Assembly (NCBI RefSeq): GCF_021130785.1
Contig: NC_060214.1
Span: forward strand, 124,001-188,000
Direction of reading: 5' to 3'
Source: Homalodisca vitripennis
Taxonomy: Eukaryota > Arthropoda > Insecta > Hemiptera > Cicadellidae
DNA: 64,000 nucleotides
The notes beneath the pieces were generated by a model. It was not told the DNA's origin, made no database searches, and saw only the letters and a list, made by a program, of their open reading frames with translations. This document shows positions 11,101 to 24,856 of the stretch, piece by piece. How positions within the stretch are numbered: the stretch's first letter is position 1; each line of letters begins with the position of its first letter. A program made the translations under genes and the position numbers.

Positions 11101-13053
11101 GTTCATCAAATCAAAACAAATTTTTTTATATTCTTTTCATGTAAATAATTTCACGATTGTCAATACCTCTGTATATTATACCAGAATGTAAATGATATTT
11201 CTTAAAAAAATTCTATTATACTTACGAAGAGTTAGATTTATCCTAATATTGTATATAATTACACGATATCAACAATAATGAGTTTATGTGTAGTCAGTTT
11301 TGTAACGGTGTTTGCAATTAATCAGCACGGCGGCAGTCTCCAACTTCATTGCTTGAGTACCAATTAGTCGTGGCTCACTCAATGTATTCTGCTCGGGCTC
11401 CGAGATCTAGTCTGGACATTATAACCAAATAAGTTTAACATCGGTGTACATTAGAGATTATAACTTGTCTTCGTTACAAAGACGAGTGGGTTCACTTTAC
11501 CTGTTTCATGAATCATTGATTTATCTCTATTCTTGTTGAATAAAGGATAGTTTAGGTGGATTAAGGATTATATACTTACCTAAAATAAGTACCATGAAGT
11601 GACTTCCACAAATTGTTTACATATAACTCTCTTCAAGCAGATGGATTATCTTATGAATATAATCGATAAATTGCCAATATAAAGTTTTATTCATATTTTT
11701 AACTATATCCCTGAACAAATTTGTCAATGAAGTAGGATATGAATGAGAAACTATAAGTTTATAAACTCCATATTTAAATTTTTTCTGATACAGAAAGAAT
11801 ATTTCAGTGCATAAGTTTAAAAAATATATACGGTGAAATATTTAATAAACCTCATTATAAAACGATAACTACGAAAAACTAAGAAAACTACGGAAACAGC
11901 AAACTTTACTGGTTTAAACTGTTTGATACCTGACAAATTAAGAACTTACAGAGGCTTTAAACTTTTGGTTGGTAAATTTTATCGTCATATATTATCAGCT
12001 TTCAACATTGATTGGAGAGTTATTTGCTGAGCGTTAGCGAAGCATTCATACGAGGTGCTAAGAAACTTTCTTTTATGTCTGACCGTACTTTATCTTGAGA
12101 TCGAACTATCCTATAGATATTACTCACAGCTTCATTTCTATCAAGTTTTATGTTGGTTCACGTCTCTCCGTAGTATTTGGCTGATCGTTGATATCTATAC
12201 ATTGATCTTATGCGTAAACATGAATGCAACGAGATTGTTGCAGAATAAATAAGTTTGTAAACAAACAAGTGCAAGTTTGCTATATTACAAATTACCTTGT
12301 GACATATTAAGACTCATCAAAGCTCGTGACGTCACACGCGGTGAGGTGAACTCACTCCTTCCTGCCTTCGTATTGAGTGACACCGACAGCACGGTGGTGA
12401 GCAGCGGATGTTGGTTGAGTCACAATTCTCATATCGTAACAATTGTGTATAGTGTATCGATATACGGTTCTAATTGGCAATGTAACATTAATTTACTCGT
12501 AAAGGTTTCCACAGCAAATAACCTAAACCTACTGAGGCTAAAATACGATTAATTTAAATTTGTCTCATTTTGTAGATCACACCGAGAGGTCCAGTGCTGC
12601 CACTAAATTGTATATTGTTCTTTAAATTTGTAAATGTTGGCACAACTGTCTCTCTACTGGGATGCAATATTAAAAGTATTTCGGACAGATTAGCAAGGTT
12701 GTATATCCAAACCTGTCGCTAGATCATTAATAATTTAACATTCTCTTAAGTAACAAAGCCAATTAAAATCGTCATATTTTTATAGTTAACTTAAATTGCA
12801 GCTAACTTATATGTGACAATTGCCATGTTCCTACGTGGTTGATTTGTGTGATCAATATCTCTTATTCTCCAGTTGAACGATATCTCAATGGCCTAGCGTT
12901 TATTAGGACTAGACAGGGGCTACTTTAAATGCTAACTACAATTTAATGTAACTACTTTTCGTTATGATTATTTTAAATTTATAAGGCACAAAGAAATGTT
13001 TTATTAACATTATTTGTAACAAATGAGACTCAGAAAAATAATGAACTCGAATA
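11101..13053. other. Non-coding stretch; short dispersed-repeat match at 12026
   Basis: No gene is supported. At 12026-12042 the string GCTGAGCGTTAGC followed by GAAGC matches 55219-55236 (GCTGAGCGTTAGC then AATGC). From memory this GAGCGTTAGC phrase belongs to a repeat found widely in insect genomes. ATG-led frames at 12055-12252 and 12277-12552 have no recognisable domain. Confidence 0.4.
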
Positions 13054-13275
13054 CAAATCCTCAAGTGTTACAAGTCCGTGGTCTCCACTCGTCTGCTTCT
13101 AATCTTATCGTATTACAGAAAGGCTCTACGATGTTTAACTCAGAAGTGCCATTATTTCAGACATCAGTCTGACTGCAGTTACCTCAAATCCTCAAGTATT
13201 ATAAGTCCGTTATGTCCACTCGTCTGCTTCTCACCTTATCGTATTAAAGAAGGTTCTAAGATATTTATAACTATT
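13054..13275 (+). repeat. 131-bp direct repeat, two copies
   Basis: CAAATCCTCAAGT starts at 13054 and again at 13185. About 85 bp after each start align well (shared CCACTCGTCTGCTTCT and CTTATCGTATTA), so this is a dimer with 131-bp spacing. No function is apparent. Confidence 0.8.
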
Positions 13276-16169
13276 TAGACAGGTCTAAAACTTTATTTTA
13301 AAGACAGTTTTTAAAGCCTTCCATGGATATATTATCAAAGATTCTGATTTATAATGCAAAATAATAAATGTGTTTATATATTTTAATTTTCATGGTTCGA
13401 CATACAAAGCACCCTCTATTATACTCGTAAATAATAGTTATATTACAATAGGTTATTATGATATAATGAAATAATAATAAAATAAATCAAACTAGTTATT
13501 TGTTGAAATATTTAGTTATAGCTTTATTCTGCTGTGCCAAAAATATAGACAAATTACTTGGTTTCTGACTTTCTATAAAAGAATGAAAACGTGGAAATAG
13601 AATTAATTGGCCCCAGCAATGAAAATAAAGTCACGTGATTTATCTCAATTAGTTTCTCAAATCTATCATGAGTTGTAGATTTAGGACAGGAAGTTAGATT
13701 GTCCGGGGAATAACGTTTGTACAGAGTAAAGCGGCCGCACTGGTACAACAAACCAGTTGTTGTGTAGTTTGGTTGCTAACATTCGTTGTAGAAAAAATGA
13801 TTTGCAATTAGGAAAATAACCTTCCATCGAACATCCTACAAAAACAGTCATTAACTATTGAAGGGAATAATGTGTGTTTAGTTTTAAATAAATCTAAACC
13901 TATTATTGACAACTCCATGAAGTTTGCTTTTTTATATCAGTAGATATCTTACAAATGTTGTATAGTCGAAAATTTCAAAAATAATAGTTAAATTAAAATT
14001 GCGTGAATTGTTTTAGACAGCTAGCAATAAATTTTACTTTATCTCGTAAACTATTTTGTTAAAATATCTGATTATTATAATACATAAGCTGCATTTTTAT
14101 TTACTTATAATAAAATGTGAAAATATTCAAATTAAAAGTCAACGATGTGCAACCGGAATTTATAATATTTTTCTGTTAAAAAATAATATTGAAATTAATA
14201 CTCAGTTTAAGAAGAGTTCTTATATTAGTAAATTAATTGTAGGATCCTGAACTACCAGAGTAACACGGAATACGAAGGTCTAGTTTACAATAACCAAGAT
14301 CCTTAGTAAATATTGTGGCCAGCAAACTGTATAGCAAAACTGCTTTCAAAAAAGTTTATAATAATTTTAATATGACATATTTTGGTCCAAACATATCTTA
14401 TTTTCCTGAAGAATTTCAATTTTGGTTTATAAAACGTTTTCCCCATGTGCCTATAATCTTCAATTCAGATATGTCTTGGTTTAAAAAGAAATTACTGAAA
14501 ATTCATAATATTTTGAAAAATCTGTTCTAAATAAACAATATAAATATTGAAAAATTAAGAAGTTTTGCTTTTTTTTAGATGCATATTTAAAATGAGGTTA
14601 CTTTCGTAAATCTACGATTAAAATCATGGACTTAAATTTGTTTGAAGTTTAAAACTGATCTCGTAGGGCAAAATCCAGATAGCTGTCGTTCAACCAGCTT
14701 TTTATTGTCATAACCTCAAAAGTAATTATACTGCTGAAGGCAAATAAAAATCACTAAATGTATTTAATGTACATCTTAGGTTAATGAGGTAGTTCAACTA
14801 ATTATAAACCAAACGAGGGAGTACTATTACGAAAACTTTCAGTAACTTTACAAACACAGACACTCAGTCCTTTAAAAGGTTAATGGAAAAACTCAGGGCC
14901 TGGCAGAGTGGAACTCTAAAGCCTCTGACCCAGGAAAAATACTCTTTATGTGGAAAAGTGGTCTCAATGTAAATTAAAGAAGGATTAGGCCAGTCAGAAG
15001 TACTTTTAACCCTTCTGAAACTGTAAACTGTTATTACCAAATTATTGTAATAAAGTAGATAGGAGTCAGAGCTATTGTTTAGTAAGGTTTTACATTATAA
15101 TAATAATCAAATATGTAATTTGATATTTTAGTGTTCTCAATAGAGTATTGAAATATTTTACAAATCAATTTCAGTTTTATTATTTGTGTACACATTTAAT
15201 AGCGTTTTTATATTTATGACTCCATAAATAAGTAAACTAAAAAATAAATAATATTTGGTTATGATTATAGGAACTTTGAAGCATTGTATTAGAAAAAAGG
15301 TGTTTTTTATAATACTATTTAATTTTTTTTTACCTCAAATGCAGTTTCTAAGGAATATTTGTTTCCCTTGTGGTTTGAGTTTCGTATGGTTGTTTTAAGT
15401 ATTAATTTACTTTAACCTGTTTCATTCAGTTCTCTTTAGAATTTATGAGGTCAGTTGGCAACAATGCTATCTACAATGCAGCTCGCATTAGTTATTCTAT
15501 GACAAGTAAGTGCGATTCTACATTTACAATAACTAAATAGTGTAATTTTGTAGTCCAGATTAAAATTTGAATAAATATTAACACTTTATTATTCATACAA
15601 ATATCTCTTAACATGAGACATACATTAAACAGAATACCAACATTTGGAAAAGTAAAAAAGTGAACATGAGTTGTTACGACAGACGTATATCTGCAAGTTT
15701 AACTTTTTGTACTCTCCATGAAATTTATGTTATCTTTTTTTCCATATAATTAATAAAATATTAACAGTTTTTCCTTTCCGTAGTATAACGTAGCGAACTG
15801 TAAAGCGATAACTACAGTAGTATTTAAAAAGTAGTTGTAATCGCAGTATATGATGGCAGTATTAGGATTTCGTTTTTAAAACATGTATTTCATTATTTTG
15901 GACACTAAACTAAAATTCAATGAAAAAACTACTTCCCGTCTAAAGGAGGCCACCAATGGGTGTTATCTACTGATGCCATATAAGGTACCGTGAGCGTGTG
16001 TGTTTTCCACAGATTACTACATTTTAAAATTCAAACTATTTACTTAAGACGCGTACTTAACGGACATTTATATTATTTAAACACTTATAGTACGATACTT
16101 TTGTACAAAATGTTCTTTTAGTCAAACACTAAAAATGTATCGTGCGTGACTTGGATGATTATTTGTTTA
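13276..16169. other. AT-rich non-coding stretch
   Basis: Nothing recognisable. The frames at 14056-14250 and 14315-14530 are Lys/Ile/Phe-rich and lack a motif, though the second has a vaguely retroelement-like basic C-terminus; I do not annotate it. Confidence 0.4.
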
Positions 16170-16560
16170 AAGTTTGTTATTGACGATAGAAGGTTTGAAA
16201 GGATAACGAGCATTTGCTTGAATTACATATTAAAAAAGCTATCACACAACGTTTCGAGGATTAGAATCCATCCTCTTCGTCAGGTGCGGGAGGTATACAA
16301 AATATACATACAATAATACATACAAAAAATAAGAGAAAGAAGAAAAGGTGGGAAAGAAAAGAGTTCAAACATAACCAAAAGCTGCATGGAGTCAAGTCCA
16401 GGCGTTGTCACTTCACAGGATGCAAGTCCCGAGCACAATTCACGAAAACGAGTATCACAATCACACATCACACCGGCACAGGCTACAGTGGGATACCAAT
16501 AAGAACATCGATGACGGATCTTTCATCGGCCTCGCGTAGTGTCATCTGAAACATATCGGC
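16170..16560 (+). mobile_element. Long-inverted-repeat element, family B, compact copy
   Basis: The left part (GTTATTGACGATAGAAGG, then ACGTTTCGAGGATT and ATCCTCTTCGTCAGGTG) matches the arms of the element at 51245-51730. The right part contains one copy of the core (GATGCAAGTCCCGAGCAC and later TCATCTGAAACA) that is tandemly repeated at 17.4-18.2 kb. So this is a copy with the core present once. No coding frame is evident. Limits are approximate; a right inverted arm was not found next to it. Confidence 0.6.
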
Positions 16561-17264
16561 CTAATATTATTCACAACTTAGAAATATGCGCTAGAAGTAC
16601 TGTCTAACACATATATCTATTCATATAAATATTTAATTTATTTTTTTTTAATGTCGTTTAAAAACCGTAAGTCCTACATTTATGATGTGATTATAGAATT
16701 TTCTTGCAAACAAACGTAAAAATCTTTACTCGTGTTTTTTGTAGTTTTGCCATATTCAGCTTATTAGTTGGTTTTACTCGAAGGACTGGAAGAATGTAAT
16801 TTCTCCTTATCTGTCTACCAGCCTACACGATATATCGGTAATTAAATGACCTATGGACTCGAAATTATGCATGAAGGGTCATTTTTATGTGAGGAACGCT
16901 GAGTTCGATAATGGTGTTTGACATTAGATGTGATGACACGATGAATTAAAAATGTAAAGAAACTCAGTATAGTCATAGAGATTTTAACTTGCGACATTTT
17001 ATATGCAGACTATTTATCCTAACAAATACTTAGCTATTTCATGTGAAGTTTTGTGTAGACTTTTATTCGTTTAGCACTGTTATGAAATCAAATGTTATGT
17101 ATTTTAAAGTGATGGTTAACAAAGTTCAACCAAAAGTGACTTGTTTTGAACGTAATGTCTTTAAGAAGGATGATGAAACCTATTGATTAAGTGAAATTAA
17201 AAGCACCTTCAGGTTTCAGCAAACTTTAGACTAAGCGTCGAGATATTTTACTAATTACCGTAAG

Positions 17265-18483
17265 AGTCTCAGTCGACATTTCGAAAATTAAAATCTATCC
17301 TCTTCGTCAGGTGGAGGAAGTAAAAATACATTAAAAATAAGGAACTAAAAGGAAGGGAAAGAAAAGGTTCAAATATACCGAACAGGTGCTTACAGTCCCA
17401 GTCCAGGTGATGTCACTAGACATGATGCAAGTCCCAAGCACAAATCATAAGTACGAGAATCAAAATTACACTATTAACATATACTAACAAGATTTTCGAT
17501 GTCGGCTCTGTCATCTTTCATCTGAAACAATTGAACAGGAAGGTGATGTCACTAGACATGATGCAAGTCCCAAGCACAAATCATAAGTACGAGAATCAAA
17601 ATCACACTATTAACATATACTAACAAGATTGTCGATGTAGGCTCTGTTATCTTTCATCTGAAAACAATTGAACAGGAAGGTGATGTCACTAGACATGATG
17701 CAAGTCCCGAGCACAAATCATAAGTACGAGAATCAAAATCACACTATTAACATATACTAACAAGATTGTTGATGTCGGCTCTTTCATTTTTCATCTGAAA
17801 CAATTGAACAGGAAGGTGATGTCACTAGACATGATGCAAGTCCCAAGCACAAATCATAAGTACGAGAATCAAAATCACACTATTAACATATACTAACAAG
17901 ATTGTTGATGTCGGCTCTTTCATCTTTCATCTGAAACAATTGAACAGGAAGGTGATGTCACTAGACATGATGCAACTCCCAAGCACAAATCATAAGTACG
18001 AGAATCAAAATCACACTATTAACATATACTAACAAGATTTTCGATGTCGGCTCTGTCATCTTTCATCTGAAACAATTGAACAGGAAGGTGATGTCACTAG
18101 ACATGATGCAAGTCCCAAGCACAAATCATAAGTACGAGAATCAAAACCACACTACTAACATTATACTAACAAGCTTGCCGATGTCGGCTCTGTCATCTGT
18201 CATCTGAAACAATTGAACAGGAAGGTGATGGTCAGGAGGGGGGAGGGGAAAAGTCAAATTATTGTTCTATGCGTTAGTGTCATAGTGCGTGTTCGAATTT
18301 TGTTGCTTGAGGTTTGTTTAATGTTATAATCTTTTACAATTCCTACTCTGTTCTTTGTTTATATTAGTACCCAAAGTGTTCTAATCTCAAACACAGCGAA
18401 CAGATGTTAAACGTTATGTGTATAATAATGGTAAATGTCCAAAATCCTACTATTGTACCAAACATTTCATTGCCAATAACAAA
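17265..18483 (+). mobile_element. Long-inverted-repeat element, family B, expanded copy
   Basis: The left side (TTTCGAAAATTAAAATCTAT, then CCTCTTCGTCAGGTGGAGG) matches the compact copy at 16170. Its core is then repeated six times (17406-18231). After a unique stretch, 18437-18483 reads in inverted orientation like the outer arm of the family (AAATGTCCAAAATCCTACTA and ATTGCCAATAACAAA, compare 51680-51720). That suggests the right end lies at about 18483. Non-coding throughout. Confidence 0.6.
17406..18231 (+). repeat. 136-bp tandem array, about six units
   Basis: GGTGATGTCACTAGAC recurs at 17406, 17542, 17679, 17815, 17951 and 18087, and a seventh start at 18223 is cut off after GGTGATG. Spacing is 136 bp with one of 137. 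Units are nearly identical. The unit is the core of the family B element, so the array arose by local amplification inside a dispersed repeat. Confidence 0.95.

Positions 18484-18485
<2 letters not shown>

Positions 18486-18531
<46 letters not shown>
18486..18531. repeat. TA microsatellite
   Basis: Pure TA run of about 23 units immediately after the inferred right end of the family B element. Confidence 0.95.
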
Positions 18532-18533
<2 letters not shown>

Positions 18534-18967
18534 TAGCTTTCTAAGAATAGTTCAAAGCTATTGAGTACTGATGAAATACAGCGATACCAAAAACCTTACA
18601 TGTATATAATATTGTACAAATGACAGAAGAAAGAGAGAGGATTTGGAAGTCATACATGCTCTGTTTACATTAGCTATGTATGTTGCCAGAATTTGATGAA
18701 AATAAATATTAAAGGTGTTCATTTTAAGTAAGACATAGTACAGTTCTTAAACATTGTTTGCACACTGTTATTTTACATTTTGTTCCCCCTGTTTTAAATC
18801 ATTACTGCACTTTGTTAGTGTTTTATTATCCTGGATTTTAACTTTATTAAGCGATATTATTTTATTTTTAAACCTTTTTTCTTTAGTGTTGTTTAGTACA
18901 CCCATTTGGTCAGTTCCCAAAATTAAATACCCAAATTTAAATACTAATATATTTTACACCATTTCAT

Positions 18968-19409
18968 GTAATATAATAAAAAGTATATTGTCAGAAAACA
19001 GCAAATCGAGTCCACTCTACAGAAATGTAGATAAAATAAACAACAAGTGGATGTTCGGCTCCCGGGTGAGCTGCGGTCTATTCACAATGGCACTGGCCTC
19101 CTCAATGTACGATTCTATGTAACTTTGACAGCAGACATATGTTCATTAAGTAGCTCTTGCGTATGAGCTGCAGTCTCTTCACAATGGCACTAGTCTTCTC
19201 AATTTACTTCAGTCTAACTTTGGCAGCAAACACATGTTCATTACATATCTCTTGTGTATGAGCTGCGGTCTCTTCTGAATAGCACTGTCCTCCTCAATTT
19301 ACGTTTCAATCTAACTTTGGCAGCAAACACACGTTCATGAAATAGCTCTTGCTTATGAGCTGCACTGTATCGTTGTTCTTGATTGTTACTTAACACTCTT
19401 CATACCAGT
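18968..19409 (+). mobile_element. 97-bp-repeat element, short copy
   Basis: Structure is head, tandem core, tail. The head (18968-19065, including AAATCGAGTCCACTCTACAG and GATGTTCGGCTCCCGGGTGA) and the tail (CTTGATTGTTACTTAACA near 19388-19405) both recur in reverse complement at the ends of the array at 58262-59675. The core has three to four units of about 95 bp here. Shared head and tail with different core counts mark this as a defined dispersed element, not two chance arrays. It has no coding frame beyond accidental ones and no obvious terminal inverted repeats, so the mode of spread is unknown. Confidence 0.7.
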
Positions 19410-21659
19410 GCCGTAGATAGGTGGTCTCAACCCCCCACCTGAGGGAGGTTTGAGAACCAGAGAAATTGTAATTATTCTTTACATGTCAATAAAACAACAA
19501 CCTTGAATTTTTATATTAAAACATTTTAAATTTTTGCTGTAGGTGTTTTATTATTATGGACTTTAAAGTTGTTATTGACTGTATAAGACTGTCCAGGTTT
19601 GGTAGAAGTTACATCACAGCTTGTCTGTGAGATCACGAGAAAAGTCGCTGTACTTGGGAACAGCCTCTGTGTTGCATATATACTCTAGCGCGTCTAATAA
19701 GAAAAATAAGAAAATACGAGCGTGGTTGAAGGTTATTTTGATTTAAGCACTAAATTTGTTGCTATTTAAAAAATTTGATGTGTGATTTTCAAAAAATTAA
19801 TAAACTTTGTTTTGATATGTAGGTCAAGTTCCTCTTTGTTAATCTGTGTGTAATTTATTATTGATAAGTTTTAACTAATCATATTTATTGTTTTTTTTAT
19901 TGAACCAAATATACATACCCCTATACTTTATAAGGCTACTTAAAACACCTCATTGTAGATTAGCAACAAGTCTTTAATCACTAGTATCTAAGTAACTTAA
20001 AAACATTTTTCCTGAATATGGCTGAACTAAATCTCCCATTCTATAATCCTAAATATGAAGTTTACATTATAGATCAAATAAAATATAAATAATTTAAAAT
20101 ATATATTGGTAGTATATTCGGTTTCAATTAATTTACCAGATTTATGAGCGATCATTGTTCTGGTCTATAATTACAAATGAATTCCAAACGACATAACAAA
20201 ATAAAACCATGTTTGGGTTACAACATTTTCTTTCACAAATCGATAAATGTATTGTTTTTTGTTCACTTAGTTATACGGAATGGATGATAAATACAGAGTG
20301 AGTATGGTACGGTTGTACGATCCACAGTCACCGACACAAGTGACAGAAACAGAGAAACAAAAAAGCGGTTATTTCTCAGTGTGTATCCAACAGCACTGCC
20401 CGCTGATTGGTTTAGTTAGGGGCGGTCTGGTGTCAGTTTCACCCTGCCACCCTGGTGTCGAATATAGACCTACCCTCAATTTTGTGAGGTGCGTCGTTCG
20501 CAATTGAACAGAATACAATATGTATTGCGCTATGAAGTGGATTTTGATGAAGACAAAAATAGCTTTGTTATGGATTCAGCCGTACATAACACAAAACTAA
20601 TGCATTACATTACATTTATAAAAAAGAAAATTGTAATATTATAACCGACTAAATGAGTTTAATTGTAATAAATAAAAATCCTTGTATGGAAATTGTTGCT
20701 ACTGTTAGAACACGGATATAATTGCAGTCTGCTTGATGGTTGCTGTTATGCTGGCAGAGATGTGCAGCGTTGGGGGCAGTAATCTATCTGTGCAATTGTC
20801 ACGAGAAATACAGTAAGCTGATTGATAAAATATTTGACAAGCCGTTTGTGGCTGAATCAACAGTCTTACTGCTATAAAACAAGTATTCGTCACTGTTCAT
20901 TTTACAATCGAGATCGTTTATTTTACAAAATAATATCACAGTTATCTAGTACTAGGGACCGCCGCTGGAGGGTTGTACGTTTTACGACAACAGTTATTGA
21001 TGCAGTTTCAAACTGGTTACTATTATGAAAACCATAAGATTTAGACTAAAACCTGCTCAGGAAACGATCTCTATGTGTGGCTTCGTTCAATACTAGAGAA
21101 AATTACCATGCAATGATTGTAGAGAAACAGATAAGAATTGCACTTTTGGTTTCCTGCTCAACAGCTGTTAAATAAAGCGGCCGCGCCGGTGCGAGGATAC
21201 TTCTGACGTGTATCCGGGGCAGTCTCACTGTAGGCGTTAATTAGTGATGTTAAAAATTTTGAATTGTCAGTTTTTAAGTTTTATAATTTTCTAATGAATG
21301 CATTCTTTTTTTATTTTTGAAAACCATTTGCTACGAAGTTCTGCCATTTATTGAAAATTAGCTGACTTTATTCAAGTTAAAACATGACCACTTTGTATTT
21401 TAAAGGAACAAATTCCATTAGAAAAAAACCTTATTAAACCTTTATATTGAATTATATAGTAAATAATGACTCAATCCAAGCTGCTGAAGTTTTCAGAGTA
21501 AATCTTGTCACTGACTAAATAGGACAGGTTAAAAGAAAAAAATTAGGTTAAATTGTTTTCCAAGACCGGATTATTTTTTAAACTATGTTTTAAAATTTAT
21601 GAAATATATACATGTTTAGATAACTGCCATGTTTTAACTCAGGTTAAAATGTTTTGTGT
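19410..21659. other. Non-coding stretch
   Basis: No gene is supported. Frames at 20280-20507 (75 codons) and 20822-21028 have no recognisable domain, although the sequence around 20280-20510 is less AT-rich than its surroundings and might be an old exon or element relic. Confidence 0.4.
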
Positions 21660-21699
21660 CTTCTACCGCATGTAGCGCGAGGCACTCCTGTTCAAGGTC

Positions 21700-22235
21700 A
21701 CACACGGTCCATTCTCGTGGCTAATATTCAGATATCACATTCATAATATCTCCAAGACCTTCGTTTCGCTAGTGGGGCGACTATCTCAAGTCTCCGACCT
21801 GTATCTGCCGGTATGCCACAGGGATCAGTCCTCGCACCTACACTATGCCCGTGGTACGACAATGACATCCCGCTAACTCCCAGAATGGTCCTCGCACTTT
21901 ACACTGACCAATGTGGCCAGCGCATCTTTGTCAATTGTGCATGCTTATGTTGCAAGAAATATATGCAGCATGCAACACGAACTGTAACTCCTAGAACTAT
22001 GGCTCAAGAAGTGGGGAATGTTATATGCTTTACTAGTGAGAAGTGAGAGGACCAGTGAAGCAAGACGAAAGGCTACGGTTGACCACTAAAACCAGATAAT
22101 TTTGAATAATTTTAAACCCCAGTCTCTCCTCGCTGCTTAAGCCGACCTTCTGGAGAAGACTAAGCTACTGGTAAATAGGGCCATCATTCGTTCAGTCCTT
22201 ACCTAAGCCACGTCTGGCTGGGACCCTTTTAATTT
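21700..22235 (+). pseudogene. Jockey-type reverse transcriptase relic
   Basis: A fragment of a non-LTR retrotransposon ORF2. The frame from about 21783 reads an SSLRPVSAGMPQGS block continuing into SVLAPTL, the conserved PQGS motif before the RT active site. The active-site position reads LALYTDQ where a functional enzyme has FADD or YADD, so the second aspartate is lost. Further on, near 22165-22230 and in another frame, comes a block like VNRAIIRSVLT and SGWDPF, matching the C-terminal region of Jockey RTs. At least one frameshift and a large deletion lie between. Neither end of the element is recognisable. Confidence 0.65.
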
Positions 22236-22469
22236 GTGTAACAGAAGCCAATTGTTTATTGTATTACTGACTTTTACTAATGCATTAACTCGGTGATTGC
22301 ACCAAATAAGTAAGGTAGATGGTGACTAAATATGCATGCCAATTGCTAAAGAATTATGCAGATTGACGATGTGGTTGGAATTCAAACGGTTCTGACAAAG
22401 GAAACTTGGGACACGGTAACCAAACACGACATTTAGGTTAGAAATTCGAGGCATTCAGGCCCACCTGTT

Positions 22470-22740
22470 GTGAAGGAAACAGGATTTTTCCGGACATTTT
22501 CCAATGTTTAGTAAAACAAAAATCAGTAACACTACGTTTTGAGATTAGCAAACTGATCTCTTCTTCAGGTAAATAACTAACCTAATACATAATTACTAAC
22601 TAGCTTAAAATAATCAAATCATACCAAAGCGTTGTTGTGCGCCTAAATCAGGAATCACAACCACCATGTTGTGTGTCAACTTCACTAACTAAAACACTTC
22701 ACTAAAACATTTACGTAATAAAAAACTATACACAACACTA
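22470..22740 (+). mobile_element. Long-inverted-repeat element, family A, copy 2
   Basis: Begins GAAGGAAACAGGATTTTTCC, then GATCTCTTCTTCAGGTAAAT and an internal segment with CAAATCATACCAAAGCG and GGAATCACAACCACCATG. The same order occurs at 49129-49360, and the internal segment is reversed in the copy at 4.4 kb. No coding frame. Right limit not determined. Confidence 0.6.
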
Positions 22741-24856
22741 AACATTACAACTGAACTACAGAATACAGGTCACAATACGTTTACATTCGTATACCAATCA
22801 TCTACTGAAAGATAATCTTCAAACCACCTGTTGTAACATACATTATCAGTCTCTTTGTCGTAGATAACAAAACGCTTAACGAGATGTCACAGTTACTTTC
22901 TCAGGTGACGAATTACTCGAAAGTATTCACAGTAAAAATAGTGACTTTTAACTTCTCCTGATTTGTTCACTAATTTGTAATGTAAATGAGTGATGGAAAT
23001 ATTCTAAGAAAGTTTGATCGCTACTTATCGTTTGCTTGAGAACTTCTGATTCTGACTCCTAAATTTCAAAATGCAGAGAATTAGTGACACGTTACCTATT
23101 GTCAACTTACCCATCTTCCCAAGCATTAGACATATTTGTGATAAAACTCTAATAACAAGTAATAAATAGCAGATACTAATTTTCAGCTTTTAAAATATTA
23201 ACTTCTTGATGTTGACACTAACATAGTTATAATTCATATTGATAGAGAATGATTTTCAGACAGATATGATATGACAAGTGTGGTATAACATAAAGTAGGA
23301 TAGAGACATCAACCGAAACTGTAATATCAACAAGCAATAAAGTACTGCAAGAAACGTGCAATGCTAGTCCAGTAATATTACAGTTATAGCTGACTGGTTA
23401 TTGTTTAGTTTATCATTATGGCTCGTACCCTGTAATGGTATTGTTATACGTTAGTATTCATTTTACAATATCCTGAAATAATCTGCTCAAACTTCCGATG
23501 AATAACCTTTTACGAAACTCGTGTTTTGTTATAACTTAAATACATTACTGTAATGTCGCTAGTTCAATTCTCCTTTTATATCCAGAATAAGTAAAGAATG
23601 AAACATATTCGGTGTTCATAAAAATAAAACTGTACCAAACCTTAATTGTATATTCTTAAAGGAAGTTCTATTTAAAAGTTCCTTTCATCACTTCTTTCTT
23701 TCATAAAAAATACATTTGGGATAAAATTGGTGTTGTGGATTTGTGACAAAGGCCGTGAACACTTCGTTATCTGCGCTACAAAAAACATTTGTTGAGTAGC
23801 GAATGCTATCTTTGTACATTACTGATGAGTTTACAGTCTGCTTTTAACTAAATCGCCAGCTGTTGATTTTGACTACCAGTTATAAGTATTTATCATATAA
23901 TTATAAATTTCCCCGTCATACATTTATTTTTGCAATAGAGTTTATAACAATTCTCGTTAGCGAATAATAATTGGTATTTTCATCAAAGTGATAAAATTCA
24001 CATTCACAATCTGCTCAGATAAGCCAAGTGTAAATATTATCTGCACCATTGATTGTATAAATATTATCTTGGGAATGAGCGTTAGTTAGTGATTGTAGTA
24101 TAGGTGAATAAGGCACTGGAGCCCACGTTTTTGACCCTGTTATTCTTCGATATCTTGGATGTCTATAAGTTATTTTTTAATATTTATTACTAACAATGAT
24201 GTTTACAAAGAATAACAGTATTAACGATATTTGTCATCTTTTGCGGTTAAAGCAAAAAAAATCCAACCTTTTGATAATTGGCATCCATTCTCTTCTCCAT
24301 GTGTCTAATAAAAGAATACAAAGTTAGCCTTGCAAAAATGTAATTTGTAGAAAGACAGTCTGAATTAGTTTTCTAATAAATTTCCAAATGATTTTACCTT
24401 CATTTACCTTAACCTTCAAGTACATGATGTAGTAAATGGACTTTGAACAAAACAAAATTTTTAAAATGGTATTAAAAGGTTTATTATTGTATATTAGTTT
24501 TTTTTTAATTTGAACACATTTAAGGAAAATAAACAAATATTTGGGATTAATTTTGAGTTAAATAGGGAGCAAAAACATTATGACCCTTCAAGTTTTGACA
24601 CTTTGGATCCAGATTCTGATGACTTTAACTCATTTAACTCCTTAATATATTGTAAAATTTACTCACTTATTAACATTTTATTTAAAAATTTAACTTTTAT
24701 TCACATTAAATTTATACAGATTTAATGTTAATAAAATTTGTTTAACAGATATTTGGCCTACCGATAATAACATTATGTTTAGTTTGGATATTGAAACGCA
24801 TATGTGGCAGATAGGGCCAAATACTTATACAATATAATTGGATCGTAAACATTAAG
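22741..24856. other. Non-coding stretch
   Basis: No gene recognised. A frame at 24510-24725 includes an acidic run (SSFDTLDPDSDDF) but lacks any known domain and is left out. Confidence 0.4.

Noticed and set aside
14315..14530. 71-codon frame with basic C-terminus resembling the end of an RT
   Set aside because: Similarity too vague and no RT motif upstream.
20280..20507. 75-codon frame, somewhat GC-richer than the flanks
   Set aside because: No recognisable domain, no splice context and no neighbouring exon; could not be supported.
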